Assembly: GCA_947359465.1 (NCBI GenBank)
Contig: OX375875.1
Coordinates: 56,353,583-56,417,582, forward strand
Source: Metellina segmentata
Taxonomy: Eukaryota > Arthropoda > Arachnida > Araneae > Tetragnathidae
DNA: 64,000 nucleotides
Direction: 5' to 3'
Position numbers and translations under genes: made by a program. Of this stretch, positions 46,139 through 56,517 are shown piece after piece (positions within the stretch are counted from its first letter, which is position 1; each line of letters begins with the position of its first letter). The notes under the pieces were generated by a model that saw only the letters and a list, made by a program, of their open reading frames with translations, was not told the DNA's origin and did no database searches.

Positions 46139-47989
46139 ATGCCTAGAACTTATAAGAGGAAGACTATTACTAATTACAGTCAAGAAGAACTGCAGAAGGC
46201 AGTTGAAGAAATACACAATAAGAAGTGCAGCATTTACAGCATAGCTAAAAAGTATCACATTCCATATGATACACTGAGAAGATGGGTAGTAAAACCTCCT
46301 TCATACAAAGGTTCTGGTAGAGCAACTCTTCTTACTAAAGTGGAAGAGCAGTATCTTGTACGTGCAATGCAATTTACAGCTTCTTGTGGATATCCCTTTG
46401 ATAGAAATGATCTCATCAAAATGGTTCAAGGTTATTTAGAATCATCAGGGAAAGTGAATCTTTTCCCGAATAACTTTCCTGGCCCCGATTGGATTAGAAA
46501 TTTTGAGAGACGTTGGGAAAAAGAATTGGGAAAGCGTAAGCCTGAAATATTATCAAAGTCACGGGCTAAGAGTCTCACAAAAGAAATTATTGAGGAGTTT
46601 TTTGAAAAGTATGAAAGCATCCTCAATGAGCATAAACTGTGGGAAAAACCTCATAGAATTTTTAATGCTGATGAGACAGGGCTAACTACTAATCCAGTTG
46701 CAAATAAAGTTTATGTGGATAATAAATCTCGAAATGCCTATATGGAATGTGCAACAAGTGGGAAATCTATGTACACAGTACTTTTTTGTGTTTCAGCCGC
46801 TGGCCACTACATGGCCCCTTTGACCGTGTACAAAGGTAAAAATCTTTATGATACCTGGACAAAAGGTGGTCCTGACGGAGCTATTTATGCAGCTACTCCA
46901 TCTGTTTGGATGCAGGATAACGTATTTGAAAAATGGTTTGAAATGTTTATTAGCAGTGTCACAGATTTGAGTCTTACACTTCCAGTGTTACTAATATATG
47001 ATGGTCATGGAAGTCATTTAACATATGGCACTGTGAAAAAAGCTATAGATAATCAAATCATAATATTATGTTTGCCACCTAATACCAGCCATGCCATCCA
47101 ACCTCTTGATGTAGGGGTGTTTGGGCCTTTAAAACTGTGTTGGAAGAAAATACTAAAAGATTGGTATCGAGAAAGCCGCATGCATGGAGTAACCAAAGCT
47201 GTTTTCCCCACACTTCTGAGAAAATTAACAGAAAAGTTTGCAGAGGAACATGCTATAGGCGGTTTTAGAGGAAGTGGGATCTTCCCTCCCAACAAGAATG
47301 TCTTAAATAACAGGATACTGAAATACACTGCAGTGAACCAAGAGCTATCTGATTCAGTGCAAATGGTTAGAAATCAAAAATCGACTTCCTCAACAATCTA
47401 TGAAGCAGGACCATCCACTTCAAAGGCTATAACCCATCAATCTGTGGTGGTGCCTATTATCTCATCTCCTTTTAAACATATTGAAAAAGCAATTATAAAC
47501 ACGTTGTCCCCTGTACAGACAGTATCTACCAAAGATGCAATAAAAAATAGCACTAGGAAAAGGACCCGTATGCAGATGAAATCAGGAGAAGTTCTCACGA
47601 GTAATAAAACAGTGAAGAGACTTTTAGGAGAAAAAATTAATCGAGACATTAAATTGAAAAACCTAGCAAAGAAAAAGATTCCAAACCCCAAAATTTCTTT
47701 AGAAGAAGAATGCTATACTTCATCAAACAACAATAGTGATAACCCGTCCTTAAAAATCGGAAAGTGGGTTGAAGTGAATTTTCCTGGAAAAACAATGACT
47801 CAAACATTTGTTGGTGTAATAATTTCTAAAAGTAACCAGGACTATACAATCAAATTTGCCAAAAAAAGTGGAAATTCTTACTTTACTTTCCCAGAAAATG
47901 AAGACATATCTGAGGTTGATGTGTCCCAAATTGTGAGAGTCCTGTGTGATCCACTGATGGACCACAGAGGGCACTATATTTTCTCTTAA
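46139..47989 (+). CDS. Pogo/Tigger-like transposase (DDE_1), intact
   Basis: 616 residues without a break. Residues ~5-52 form a Psq-type helix-turn-helix (ELQKAVEEIHNKKCSIYSIA, then YHIPYDTLRRWV), the DNA-binding fold of pogo/CENP-B/Jerky relatives. Residues ~62-130 form a second, CENP-B-type HTH. The DDE_1 nuclease spans ~170-390: Asp178 in FNADETG, Asp288 in LIYDGHGSH and Asp324 in NTSHAIQPLDVGVFGPLK, so spacing is DD35D. All three catalytic residues are present. A Ser/Lys-rich linker (~400-535) includes a basic run KNSTRKRTRMQMK, a likely nuclear signal. The last 78 residues (KIGKWVEVNF... to HYIFS) look like a small beta-rich module. ATG was chosen as the first in-frame codon, right after the splice acceptor. 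The product should cut and rejoin this element in the nucleus. Confidence 0.95.
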   Translation: MPRTYKRKTITNYSQEELQKAVEEIHNKKCSIYSIAKKYHIPYDTLRRWVVKPPSYKGSGRATLLTKVEEQYLVRAMQFTASCGYPFDRNDLIKMVQGYLESSGKVNLFPNNFPGPDWIRNFERRWEKELGKRKPEILSKSRAKSLTKEIIEEFFEKYESILNEHKLWEKPHRIFNADETGLTTNPVANKVYVDNKSRNAYMECATSGKSMYTVLFCVSAAGHYMAPLTVYKGKNLYDTWTKGGPDGAIYAATPSVWMQDNVFEKWFEMFISSVTDLSLTLPVLLIYDGHGSHLTYGTVKKAIDNQIIILCLPPNTSHAIQPLDVGVFGPLKLCWKKILKDWYRESRMHGVTKAVFPTLLRKLTEKFAEEHAIGGFRGSGIFPPNKNVLNNRILKYTAVNQELSDSVQMVRNQKSTSSTIYEAGPSTSKAITHQSVVVPIISSPFKHIEKAIINTLSPVQTVSTKDAIKNSTRKRTRMQMKSGEVLTSNKTVKRLLGEKINRDIKLKNLAKKKIPNPKISLEEECYTSSNNNSDNPSLKIGKWVEVNFPGKTMTQTFVGVIISKSNQDYTIKFAKKSGNSYFTFPENEDISEVDVSQIVRVLCDPLMDHRGHYIFS

Positions 47990-48058
47990 ATATTTGTGTA
48001 TATTATTTAAAAACTTAAAATTAACTTTTTTTAAACTTAGTGTGCAATATTAGATCTC

Positions 48059-48064
48059 AATAAA
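48059..48064 (+). promoter_or_regulatory. Poly(A) signal AATAAA
   Basis: The canonical hexamer lies 70 bp after the transposase stop codon and before the right subterminal motifs, so the transcript can end inside the element. Confidence 0.7.
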
Positions 48065-48093
48065 GAATAGAGCAAAATTTAAATGACTATACT

Positions 48094-48149
48094 TATTTTA
48101 CCCCACACATTACTTATTTTACCCCACGGTATGGGGTAAAATAGGTAAT
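48094..48149. promoter_or_regulatory. Right subterminal motif cluster with hairpin
   Basis: TATTTTACCCC occurs at 48094-48104 and 48115-48125 and in inverse as GGGGTAAAATA at 48133-48143. The last two form an 18-bp inverted repeat (48109-48126 / 48132-48149, one mismatch, 5-nt spacer). These repeat the core of the TIR and are likely transposase contact sites. Confidence 0.75.
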
Positions 48150-48345
48150 TGACAAGATGTTTTAAAACAGCATTATAATTATTAATTTGAAATTTTTTTG
48201 CTAAAATTGTTTATAAAATGTAGAGAGGAATATTAAGTTGCATATTTGATACAATTTTTTTGCAAAAATAACCAATATATTTTTTGCAAATTAGGTATAA
48301 ATGAAAAAGCACCTCTTTTTATAACTGTTTTACCCCACCTGACCC

Positions 48346-48965
48346 TAGTATAGATATCAGTGAAGTAGATTGAAGTTGTTTTCTTATAAGTAAACTACTA
48401 ATTATCATTGCAACGAGAAATCTATCTAACATAATAAAATATAACATCCTATATAAAAGCTCACAAGAATGAGAGATTTTTTGATGATTCATACGAAGAA
48501 AAATATTTTCAAACTAGTAAATAAATGTCCTCAAAATATAATGGCACAAAATGTAATTTGATTCCTTTAAAAAATAAAACAGTGTAAAATACAGAAATGC
48601 TTACAATAACAAAATTTTTCTAGGAAAATGAATAAAATGTTTAAAGAAAATTTTCGTCGTCAATTTTCATCAAAGCTACTTCAAATAAATTCAAAATAAT
48701 TATTTAATTTTCTTTTTAAATTTATTAAATTAGAAGATATTCGACGAACTCAAATTTATGTTTATGAAAAACAATATTTGTTTTCGAAAAGAAAAATTCA
48801 TTTCTGGAAATAGTAGTGGTACCTAATTTTAAATTCTGTATTTTGTGAAGAAATTGTAAAACAAAACGCAAAAGAAAAAAATTAATGTAAAAAAAATAAT
48901 AAAATGAAAGACTTTCATCTTATTCCAAACCAAACGAATAAACTCCCAATGTTCCGTAACTCAAA
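48346..48965. other. hAT-element interior, right copy of an internal duplication
   Basis: TTTCTGGAAAT, CCTAATTTTAAATTCTGTA, TGAAGAAATTGTAAAAC and AAATGAAAGACTTTCAT match 44822-45005 in order. The pogo-like element therefore landed in one copy of a duplicated segment whose other copy received a SINE. Confidence 0.55.
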
Positions 48966-49085
48966 GAGTTGAAACCCAAAAGAGTCGTTCAAAGAGCCGA
49001 ATACGAAAAAGAGCCGAATCCCAAAAAGAGTCGAAACCCAAAAGAGTCGTTCAAAGAGCCGAATCCCAAAAGAGTTGGTCGTTCA
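48966..49085. repeat. GAGTCGTTCAAAGAGCCGAA-type repeat near the right hAT end
   Basis: About five iterations of AAAGAGTCG/AAAGAGCCGAATCC, the right-hand counterpart of the left subterminal TTCTTTTGAA units. Similar GATTCGTTCA motifs continue to 49400. Confidence 0.75.
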
Positions 49086-49408
49086 CCGTTCATTTCGTTC
49101 ACGAACCGAATCAGTTGGCTCCTATTGGCAATAGGGGAGACACTCTTATGCTCAATCATATGCTTTGGCGTCCATTGTATGTGCCTTACAACCTGTTCAG
49201 CCACTATTCAATGAAAAGATTATCGCTAAACCTGAAAATGTAGTAGCCATACATTGGAAACAAGTAACCATACAGACAAAAAAGAAAAAACCGACCATAA
49301 GGAAAAGTAGGGAATCGATGATTTGATTCATTTTGAAATGAGTGGTTTGAACGATTCGTTCATTTTAAAGATTCGATTCAATTGAACGAATCACTCATTT
49401 TCGTCCCA
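49086..49408. other. hAT-element right terminal region
   Basis: Contains GGTTTGAACGATTCGTTCAT and TTGAACGAATCACTC before the terminal CCCATCCCTA. No ORF of significance; short ones here are chance. Confidence 0.5.
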
Positions 49409-49414
49409 TCCCTA

Positions 49415-50476
49415 CAGTGGACACGTGAGGAGCGCTCATTTTGTGTTGAAGTGTATTTCTCAAATTCCCACTCGATCATTGCAGTGCAGCGTGCTTTTCG
49501 TTCAGTTCCCCCACGCGGACGTGTTCCTAGACGGCAATCAATTCCAAATTGGGTAAATCCATTCAGAACAGCAGGGGATGTGTCATCTGTACGAAGAGGA
49601 CCGGAGAGAAGCGTTACAACACCACAAAATGTCGAACGAGTTAGAGCAGCAGTACTGGAATCTCCGAAACGCTGAGCTCGGAAACAAGCACTTGCTCTTG
49701 GCATTACAAGACGTTCACTCCACCGGATTCTTCATAATGAACTGCATTTTCACCCGTATAAATTGTGCGTGGTCCAGCAATTGTCAGTACGGGATTATGT
49801 AACACGAATAACATCTTGTGAAGACATGCTTCAACCATACCCTTGACGCAAACGTGTTCTTTTCTGATGAGGCACATTTTCACCTCAGTGGGAGTGTAAA
49901 CAATCATAATATGCGGTACTGGAGCCCAGGAAAATACCCGAATCCGAGGTAAATTCACCAGAGACACCTGCTCTCAGACCATGTCACTGTGTGGTGCGCA
50001 ATATCACAATTAGGCATCATTGGCCCTTACTTTTTCCAGGAAAATCGTCGCGCTGTAACTGTGAATTTGGATCGTTACTTAACTATGCTGCAAGAGTTTT
50101 TCCAGCCGGCTTTCGAGGCAATGCAATTGCAGGATACCTGGTTTCATCAAGACGGTGCCACTGCACACACAGCGGGCATTACTATGAATTTTTTGAGGCG
50201 AACGTTTCCTGGAAGGCTCATCTCTCGGATGGGGGATCTGAACTGGCCCGCATGCTCACCGGACATAGCCCCATGCGATTTTTTTCGTTGGGGTTACTTG
50301 AAGTAGAAGGTGTATTGCAACCGTCCCACCACCCTGAAAGACCTACAGAACAATATTGAGGCTTAATACCAGAACCCATGCTTGAAAGAGTGCATAAGAA
50401 TTTCAGAAAACGACTGCAGCAGTGTGTGGATTACGAAGGTAGACATTTGCCAGATACACTGTTTAAAACCATGTAA
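49415..50476 (+). pseudogene. DD41D mariner-superfamily transposase, broken
   Basis: The N-terminal part reads QWTREERSFCVEVYFSNSHS, then RQSIPNWVNPFRTAGDVSS and TPQNVERVRAAV, matching the DUF4817-type DNA-binding region of a common arthropod mariner relative. A stop follows at 49673. The next part (SLHRILHNELHFHPYKL, then FFSDEAHFHLSGSV) is in other frames, with the first Asp at 49866-49868. The nuclease core continues as VWCAISQLGIIGPYFFQEN, then WFHQDGATAHTA (Asp at 50151-50153) and WPACSPDIAPCDFF (Asp at 50277-50279). Exactly 41 residues separate the last two. The reading line ends at TAA 50474-50476. Several frameshifts and stops, plus loss of its start codon to the hAT insertion, make it dead. 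Confidence 0.92.
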
Positions 50477-50550
50477 TTAAAAGTTCCATTATTGTCTAAT
50501 GTCAGAAAAATAAAAATTTAAGTTTCTAAGTGATTCTTTTCTAAGTGAAG

Positions 50551-50552
<2 letters not shown>

Positions 50553-50643
<91 letters not shown>

Positions 50644-50692
50644 TACATATACAAACATAGATACATACATACATACATACATACATACACAA
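50553..50692. repeat. (TA)n tract followed by (CATA)n
   Basis: About 95 bp of TA, then ACATACAT iterations to about 50692. It lies ~75 bp after the DD41D gene and may have obscured its right end. Tyr/Ile-rich ORFs here are artefacts. Confidence 0.95.
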
Positions 50693-50898
50693 GCTGTAGT
50701 GTTGGTGGTGGTGTTTCTGCGGGAACTTGTGCTTCGTGCAAGTATTCCGAGCGTGACGTCGCCAGGTTTGTTTTTGGAATGCAATTTCAACACTTTGCCA
50801 GTGAAAATTACAAAGGAATTCGGAATTGATAGGTATTAATTTATTGATCAACACCAATTACAGTAAGCGCCAAATGCTTTCAAAAGAAAGGTTAGCTA

Positions 50899-51499
50899 AG
50901 AGGGCTGTTCAATAAAGAAAGATCATAAATTAATAAAAAATAATTTCCTGTACTAATCCTCCAAATTTTTATGGTCTTTCTCAAAATACTCCCCATTACA
51001 CGCAATGCACTTATCCCACCTCTTTTTCTAGTCTTCAAACACATGCTGGAAATCATTTTTTGACAAGTCCTTCGAAATCTCCTACGCATCTTTTACCACT
51101 GCCTGTGCTAATGAAAACCGCTTTTCCAGGAGGTGTTCGGGAAAAGAAAAACATAGCTTGGGCTAAATCAGGACTATATAGAGGATGGTGAACACACATG
51201 ATTCTCCCCATAATATTCCTGTAGCATCACATAGACTTCAGCTAACAATTTTAAAAGACGAAAACAAAATTTCAATGCACTGTATTGCACTTTGAGCGTA
51301 ACATCCATTTTTACCGTTGGCGAATGTAAAACTAGGCGTTCTTGACCAGCTGCCAAAGCCTCAGCAATGAAGTCATGACCGTGAAACTTACGCTATCAAT
51401 TCGTCATTCATCCCGCTACAGATTCAATATAAATTTTATTTTCTTGATTTTTTAATCACCTTTAAAAAATTATGATCATTTTTTATTGAACAACCCTCG
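50899..51499 (-). mobile_element. Mariner deletion derivative (601 bp)
   Basis: The ends AGAGGGCTGTTCAATAAAGA (left) and, inverted, CGAGGGTTGTTCAATAAAAA (right) are mariner-type terminal repeats with TA at each side (50897-50898, 51500-51501). On the minus strand the translation starts with an HTH_48-like segment (LKFCFRLLKLLAEVYVMLQE, then YYGEN). It then jumps directly to a C-terminal part: a frame-shifted YSPDL-like block, then KNDFQHVFED-KKRWDKCIAC and NGEYFEKD. The central catalytic domain is missing, so the copy was internally deleted and could move only with help in trans. Confidence 0.8.
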
Positions 51500-51501
51500 T
51501 A

Positions 51502-54500
51502 TATTTTAATGTAATCCCTAAATGTACATGACAGAGTATTTGTGTAGAAGACGTACAATTTTTTCACTCTCCGTCTGATTTGTTTGCTATAAAAATAACT
51601 CCTATGCGGCATGTAAATATGAATTCAAAATAAAAGTTATTAAGAAAGAAATATTGAAGGATAAATGATTGAGTACTGAAGTGAACACACTGGTTAAACA
51701 CATTTTTCGAGGAACTTTTAAGCAAATATATTTATTCTGTATTACTTTAAATATATCGTCCATTAATCAAATGAAATGTATTCACCATTCTGGTGTTCTG
51801 GAAAAAAAATATGAGCATATTCTCATTAGTTAGAGCCTGTTCTAGACTCAAGCTGTCCAAACTATTTTTATACTTTAAAAGAAAACATGTACATCATTTC
51901 GAAACCTGACAACTCCATTTTAGTTTTGTAATATGTTTTCAAATACAAGAATGGTATTCTATGTTATACGTACAAAATAATACTTTTTGCTCAAAATTAG
52001 GTTCATGATAAACAAACTTATGTTACTTGCGTGGGTAGCAATAATATTATTGTAATTGGTTATCTTAAACCCCCTCGCCCTCTTCTCTTTTTCTAATTAC
52101 GAGAATCATTAGTATTTTATATTGGATAGTATACAAGTATAGAAATAGAAAAAAAACTCTTAGATAAGAGAATTTTAACGCGTTTCAATTCATTGCGCTC
52201 ATAGACTAATTATCCAAACTATGTGGCTTACCCCAAAATATATTATACTTTTATGCTCATTTGTTATTTTAATGGTTGATCTTACAAAATCGATAATTTA
52301 TAATAATATAACTAGCATCTACGAAAAGGGATAGTAGTTTCTCACACTTTTTCTCAAAAGTGGGTTTAAAATTTTTTTTAAATAATTTAATTATGAAACT
52401 TTATGGGAAACAAATTACTCCATTCATAATTATTTACTTGGCTATTAAAACTACAGGTATGTATATTACACGAAATTATTTGTGAACAGGCTTGAAAAAA
52501 GTTCAAAGCTAAGCCGTCGAAATTAAATAAATCTTAATCTAACACAATTTTAATTCATGCTTCTTCACCATCACTGGCCATTATTGCAGTACACCAGTTC
52601 AAAATCGCTTATATAAATACATGACCAGCAACACAAGTGGAAATAGAGAGATGATACATTGGGAATGGCAACTCAGTAAATTTTACTCGAACGTTCGACT
52701 TGAATTTGTCTGACATTTGTTTTATTTTCAGTCAGTAATTTCGAAACACATTAAATTTCTACAAATAAGAAAAGCCTAAAAATTTTAACGTGTTCCTGTC
52801 TAGTTAAAATATTTTACCATTGATGTAGAAGAACAATATATGTCAATCTCATAATTCTTACGCCATATTATCATCAAATGGACTTATTTTCAGTTATTTA
52901 TAACTATTGACGGCTAATGTGAAGTGTTTGGAAACTATGTGGTATCTTATTCGTCTGGTTATTACTCTATCAACTAGCTATTAGAAAAATTTCTTACTAG
53001 TATTTGGGAATGAGGATGCTTGTATTGTCAAGGAAAGATGATACAATGATATATTTTTTACGTTTCTCAAAACATGTCGCATAGGGCATTACTATTCGGC
53101 ATTTGCAATTTCACATCATCATTGTCTTCTATTAGAGATTTAAAAAATATATTTGATCATAAGGCCCGCGATTCCTTGGCTTCAATATGACATTTATATA
53201 CGTATTAACCCTATCACGGTTCCATAAGCATCATGCATGAATAGTTACCCCAGCATACCAAATGGCAAAAGTTAAAACTTCATTTCTGAACCGAAACCTA
53301 CATCCATCCACGCAACAGAACTCAAACCGCATCGAATAAATGCCTAATACCATAGATCCAGGCGAAAATCAAATTCCGTTTTGCGGGAAAATAAGCAGAT
53401 AAATCATCTCCGCTCTCAGGTGCGAGAGAGCAGTACAAAAAGATTTCCAAGATTTCCAAGGAAACATCTGGTCCTCCTAAAGTGATTCTTTATGCGCCAT
53501 GGTCACTCTGGGGGCTCGACCGAACAAGGCCCGTAAAATCGCCATCCATCAAGGAATGACTTACACGGAGATAAAGGAAAAGATTTAGACCACACAGGCA
53601 CAGACGCTCCGCTTTTCTTTGGCCGACTGCCATACTGTTGCAGTCATAAATTTTTTTAAGTAAGTACTTTCGTGGAATGGGGATATAAATAAAATTTAAA
53701 GAGAATATGTTGAAAATTCGGTAACCCCCTTAGTTCTGCGTCGGACCGAATGCTTGATGAGCTTCTAGAATATCAGGGGAGTTTTAGAATAATACTTGGG
53801 GGAGATATCTATGGAGGGTAATAGCACAAGTTCATCCTTTGCGCTTCCGTTTAAGTAGTTACCACATCAATACTGGACTTGAATTTGTATGGTTAGAGTT
53901 TAAAAGGAAGGAGGTAATGATGTGAAAGCTGGAGTAAAATATAGCGCTAATGGTTTTATTTGATCGGTTAAAGGAAGTTTTGGTTCAGAAATTACGCTTC
54001 TCATGTAATCAAATTTGTTGTAGTATGTAACATAGTTTATGGTTCTTATGTGATTTATAGTAATTATAGGTGGTTATAGGTAGTGTAAAAAATTAACATT
54101 ATTATTCTTTTCAGATTTTGATTTAACACAAAATCCACGGTAATCTTTTATGGTTTCCTAAATCGAATTGGGAATCGATTCCAAATGAAATTGTATATAA
54201 TTATGCGAAGTTCACTATGCGTGACTTAGATTTCTTACTTTCTCGGAATTTCATAAATATTATTTGCAACAAATAATCTAAATAATTATGTACCTTTGAA
54301 CAAAATGACTCGTCTTTATTCAGTGAAATAATTTTTTTTCTTAATTTTACCAGGTCTCTTACTATATACGCGGATGAGTCATAAGTTATTTGCAATGCAG
54401 TTGTTATTTTTATTCTGTTAACAATATTGTCGCTTTCGCACTCGTTGTTAGCAAGGTTACGGTCTTTTTGGATTCAAAGTTGCTCTGTCGGTTTTATTAT

Positions 54501-54589
54501 CGTTGACTTGACGTTAAGTTTAGATCAGATTTTTACCAAAGATAAGCTTTGGGTTATCCTTTTTTGTGATCTGAAGTTTGCGATTTGAA
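51502..54589. other. AT-rich intergenic sequence with one complex patch
   Basis: No gene recognised. The patch at about 53260-53650 is less AT-rich and non-repetitive and contains no long ORF. It is a candidate for conserved non-coding DNA or an unrecognised exon. Confidence 0.35.
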
Positions 54590-56457
54590 GATATGAAGGC
54601 CTCATTCCATCTAAAACTCAACACAGTGCAGGAGCAGTGTTTTACTGCAACGGAGTACTTATGAATGTATTGAAAAGTTCAAAATTCACAATCACACAAA
54701 TGCTACATATTACGAAGCTAGTACGTCATCTGTTACCCTACCTGACAACAGCGATTTGTAGAATCCGCAACATAGTTTTGGTTCATAGACGAGTAGCTAC
54801 TTTCAACAAATTAGCAAAACTAGGTATTGTTATACTATGCATTATAAAGTTAAATGTTAATTTATTTAATAATTTGCAAATTATGCAATAAATATATGTA
54901 CAATAAGATTATTACATCGAATTAAAGTGCCGTATACCAAGTCTGCGAGTTGAAGATATGAAGGCCATCAGCTCACAGAAGATATGAGTTCAGCTGCACA
55001 GTGATCATACAAGCGCTAAGTTCGTGAAGTATTAGTTCGTATGTAGTATTGGTGTGGAGGTAGCATAATGGTTGTATGCAAGTACGATTAGGAATTTCTG
55101 TATATACTAAGTTCAATATACTTGCTCCACACACACACACACACTGACGGATCTTTGACATTAGGGACTTTGGTGTCACTGATGCTTTCACGCTGAGATA
55201 AGGACTATGTTACGGGGTCAAAAGTCAATTTTTAAGGTTTCACTTGTCGATTTGTTAAAGAGCTCATTCTTTTACATTCTGCATTTTGCAGAACTCGGGT
55301 GCTTTCCCAAGATATTTCTAGTTTTGTCTTTCGCTGTACCATATCCAATGAAATATAGCCTCATCCCTAATTGTCTGATTAATCCCTGCAAGTTCTTGCA
55401 TCCCATATTCAACGACTATGGTTGCTTGACCCCTCGCAATTCCTTATAATGACTATGTTATACATTGTTTAATATCGTATTGTTTATTGCTTTTAGATTT
55501 TTCACGCTATGGTGACAGTCATTCACTATGAATGAAGAACTGAAAGAAGATGTGTAAGCATGTTCCTCTGCTTAGTTGAAAAGTCGTTTTCAGCCTGAAT
55601 AAAGGTTTTTTCAAAGATGAAGCAAGTACTTTGAAACGCAAAAAGATAATGTTTAAGAAAGATGTTATAGATAGTTGTCTATTTTCACTTAAATAAAGTT
55701 TATAGATACATTTTGGGGATGATTATTTATTCTCCTGCATTCACTCAGTAGTACTAAATACAACAATAATTGCTCAAAAGCATAAAGAAGTAAAAACAAA
55801 AATGGCAACAAAAGTCAATTGAATCTTGATTATTTGAAGTAGTATCCAATAAGGCCATTCCGGATAAACATAAACTCGGATAAAATGGCTATAGTAAAGC
55901 AAACGGACAAAACGAAGTATTAAAAGACCCATTTACTGTTCTACAAGGTTATTATTACTGCTACTGAAAGATACATAAAGCTACAAAACATGGCATCCAA
56001 TATCGCTCGAATAGCACGAGCAATCGGATAAGCAAGGTTCTAATATAAATGTATGAACCAAAATTTGTAAAGTATGAACTTCTTTTAATTAATGTATTAT
56101 GTGGACACTTAATCTAATTAAATAAAAATTCTAACGTTAGTATTCATTTCAGGTTAACAGTTATATGCTGGTAATACGATTTTATTCTCTTTCGTTATTG
56201 ATTAATTCTCACATTTTTTGAATCCCTCAACTGATTCCAAATGTATTTTCCATTATCTAAATTTCTGCAGTATTCATTGCGTGTTTTTTATTACATACCT
56301 TTATTACCACTATGGTTACATTTTGTGCAATTTTTTATAATATATTTTTAAAACTTTTATTATATCTATAACGATTTTATTCTAACCAAGGATCAGTTGT
56401 AGATATAGGTATTATTATCCCGTTTGCAGCAGAATAAACGGTAGCTCACAACAAACC

Positions 56458-56460
<3 letters not shown>
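54590..56460. other. Intergenic sequence with a short direct repeat
   Basis: GAAGATATGAAGGCC occurs at about 54587 and 54951, each after a GCGA(T/G)TTGAAG-like context, so a ~360-bp segment may be diverged duplicates. A (CA)n of 15 bp lies at about 55130. The 84-codon (54637-54891) and 80-codon (55207-55449) ORFs are unrecognised. Confidence 0.35.

Positions 56461-56516
<56 letters not shown>
56461..56516. repeat. (TA)n tract (56 bp)
   Basis: Pure alternating TA. The ~170 bp after it are less AT-rich (CGCCCTCTACTGGCATTACG, TGCCAAGTTTCGTTACGATC) and look like part of a dispersed repeat I cannot name. Confidence 0.95.

Positions 56517-56517
<1 letters not shown>

Larger units (their letters stand above)
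45519..48345 (+). mobile_element. Complete pogo/Tigger-like DNA transposon (2827 bp)
   Basis: The element is bounded by perfect 18-bp inverted repeats GGGTCAGGTGGGGTAAAA (45519-45536 and inverted at 48328-48345) and by a TA target duplication (45517-45518, 48346-48347). TA targets and the encoded DDE_1 transposase place it in the pogo/Tigger branch of IS630-Tc1-mariner. The GGGGTAAAATA motif of the terminal repeat recurs inside both ends, in both orientations. It contains a putative 5'-UTR intron, one uninterrupted coding sequence and a poly(A) signal. Every part an autonomous copy needs is present, so it may be active or recently so. Confidence 0.93.
38478..49414. mobile_element. hAT-type composite element, 10.94 kb, with nested TEs
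   Basis: The termini are TAGGGATGGGCAAATC (left) and, inverted, TAGGGATGGGACGAAA (right), so the terminal repeat is at least 10 bp. They are flanked by an 8-bp duplication CAGTAGAC (38470-38477) / CAGTGGAC (49415-49422). T/CAGGG ends and 8-bp targets are hAT hallmarks. Near both ends are iterations of GATTCTTTTGAA and GATTCGTTCA-type motifs. No hAT transposase ORF is present. Much of the length is later insertions: SINEs, a LINE gag scrap, two Helitrons and a pogo-like transposon. Confidence 0.8.

Noticed and set aside
45519..48345. Reading the 616-aa protein as a domesticated host gene (Jerky/CENP-B-like)
   Set aside because: Perfect TIRs and a TA duplication exactly flank it and all catalytic residues are present, so it is a transposon gene.
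50489..50857. 122-codon minus-strand ORF and neighbours
   Set aside because: Most of the frame is (TA)n and (CATA)n; no independent protein signal.
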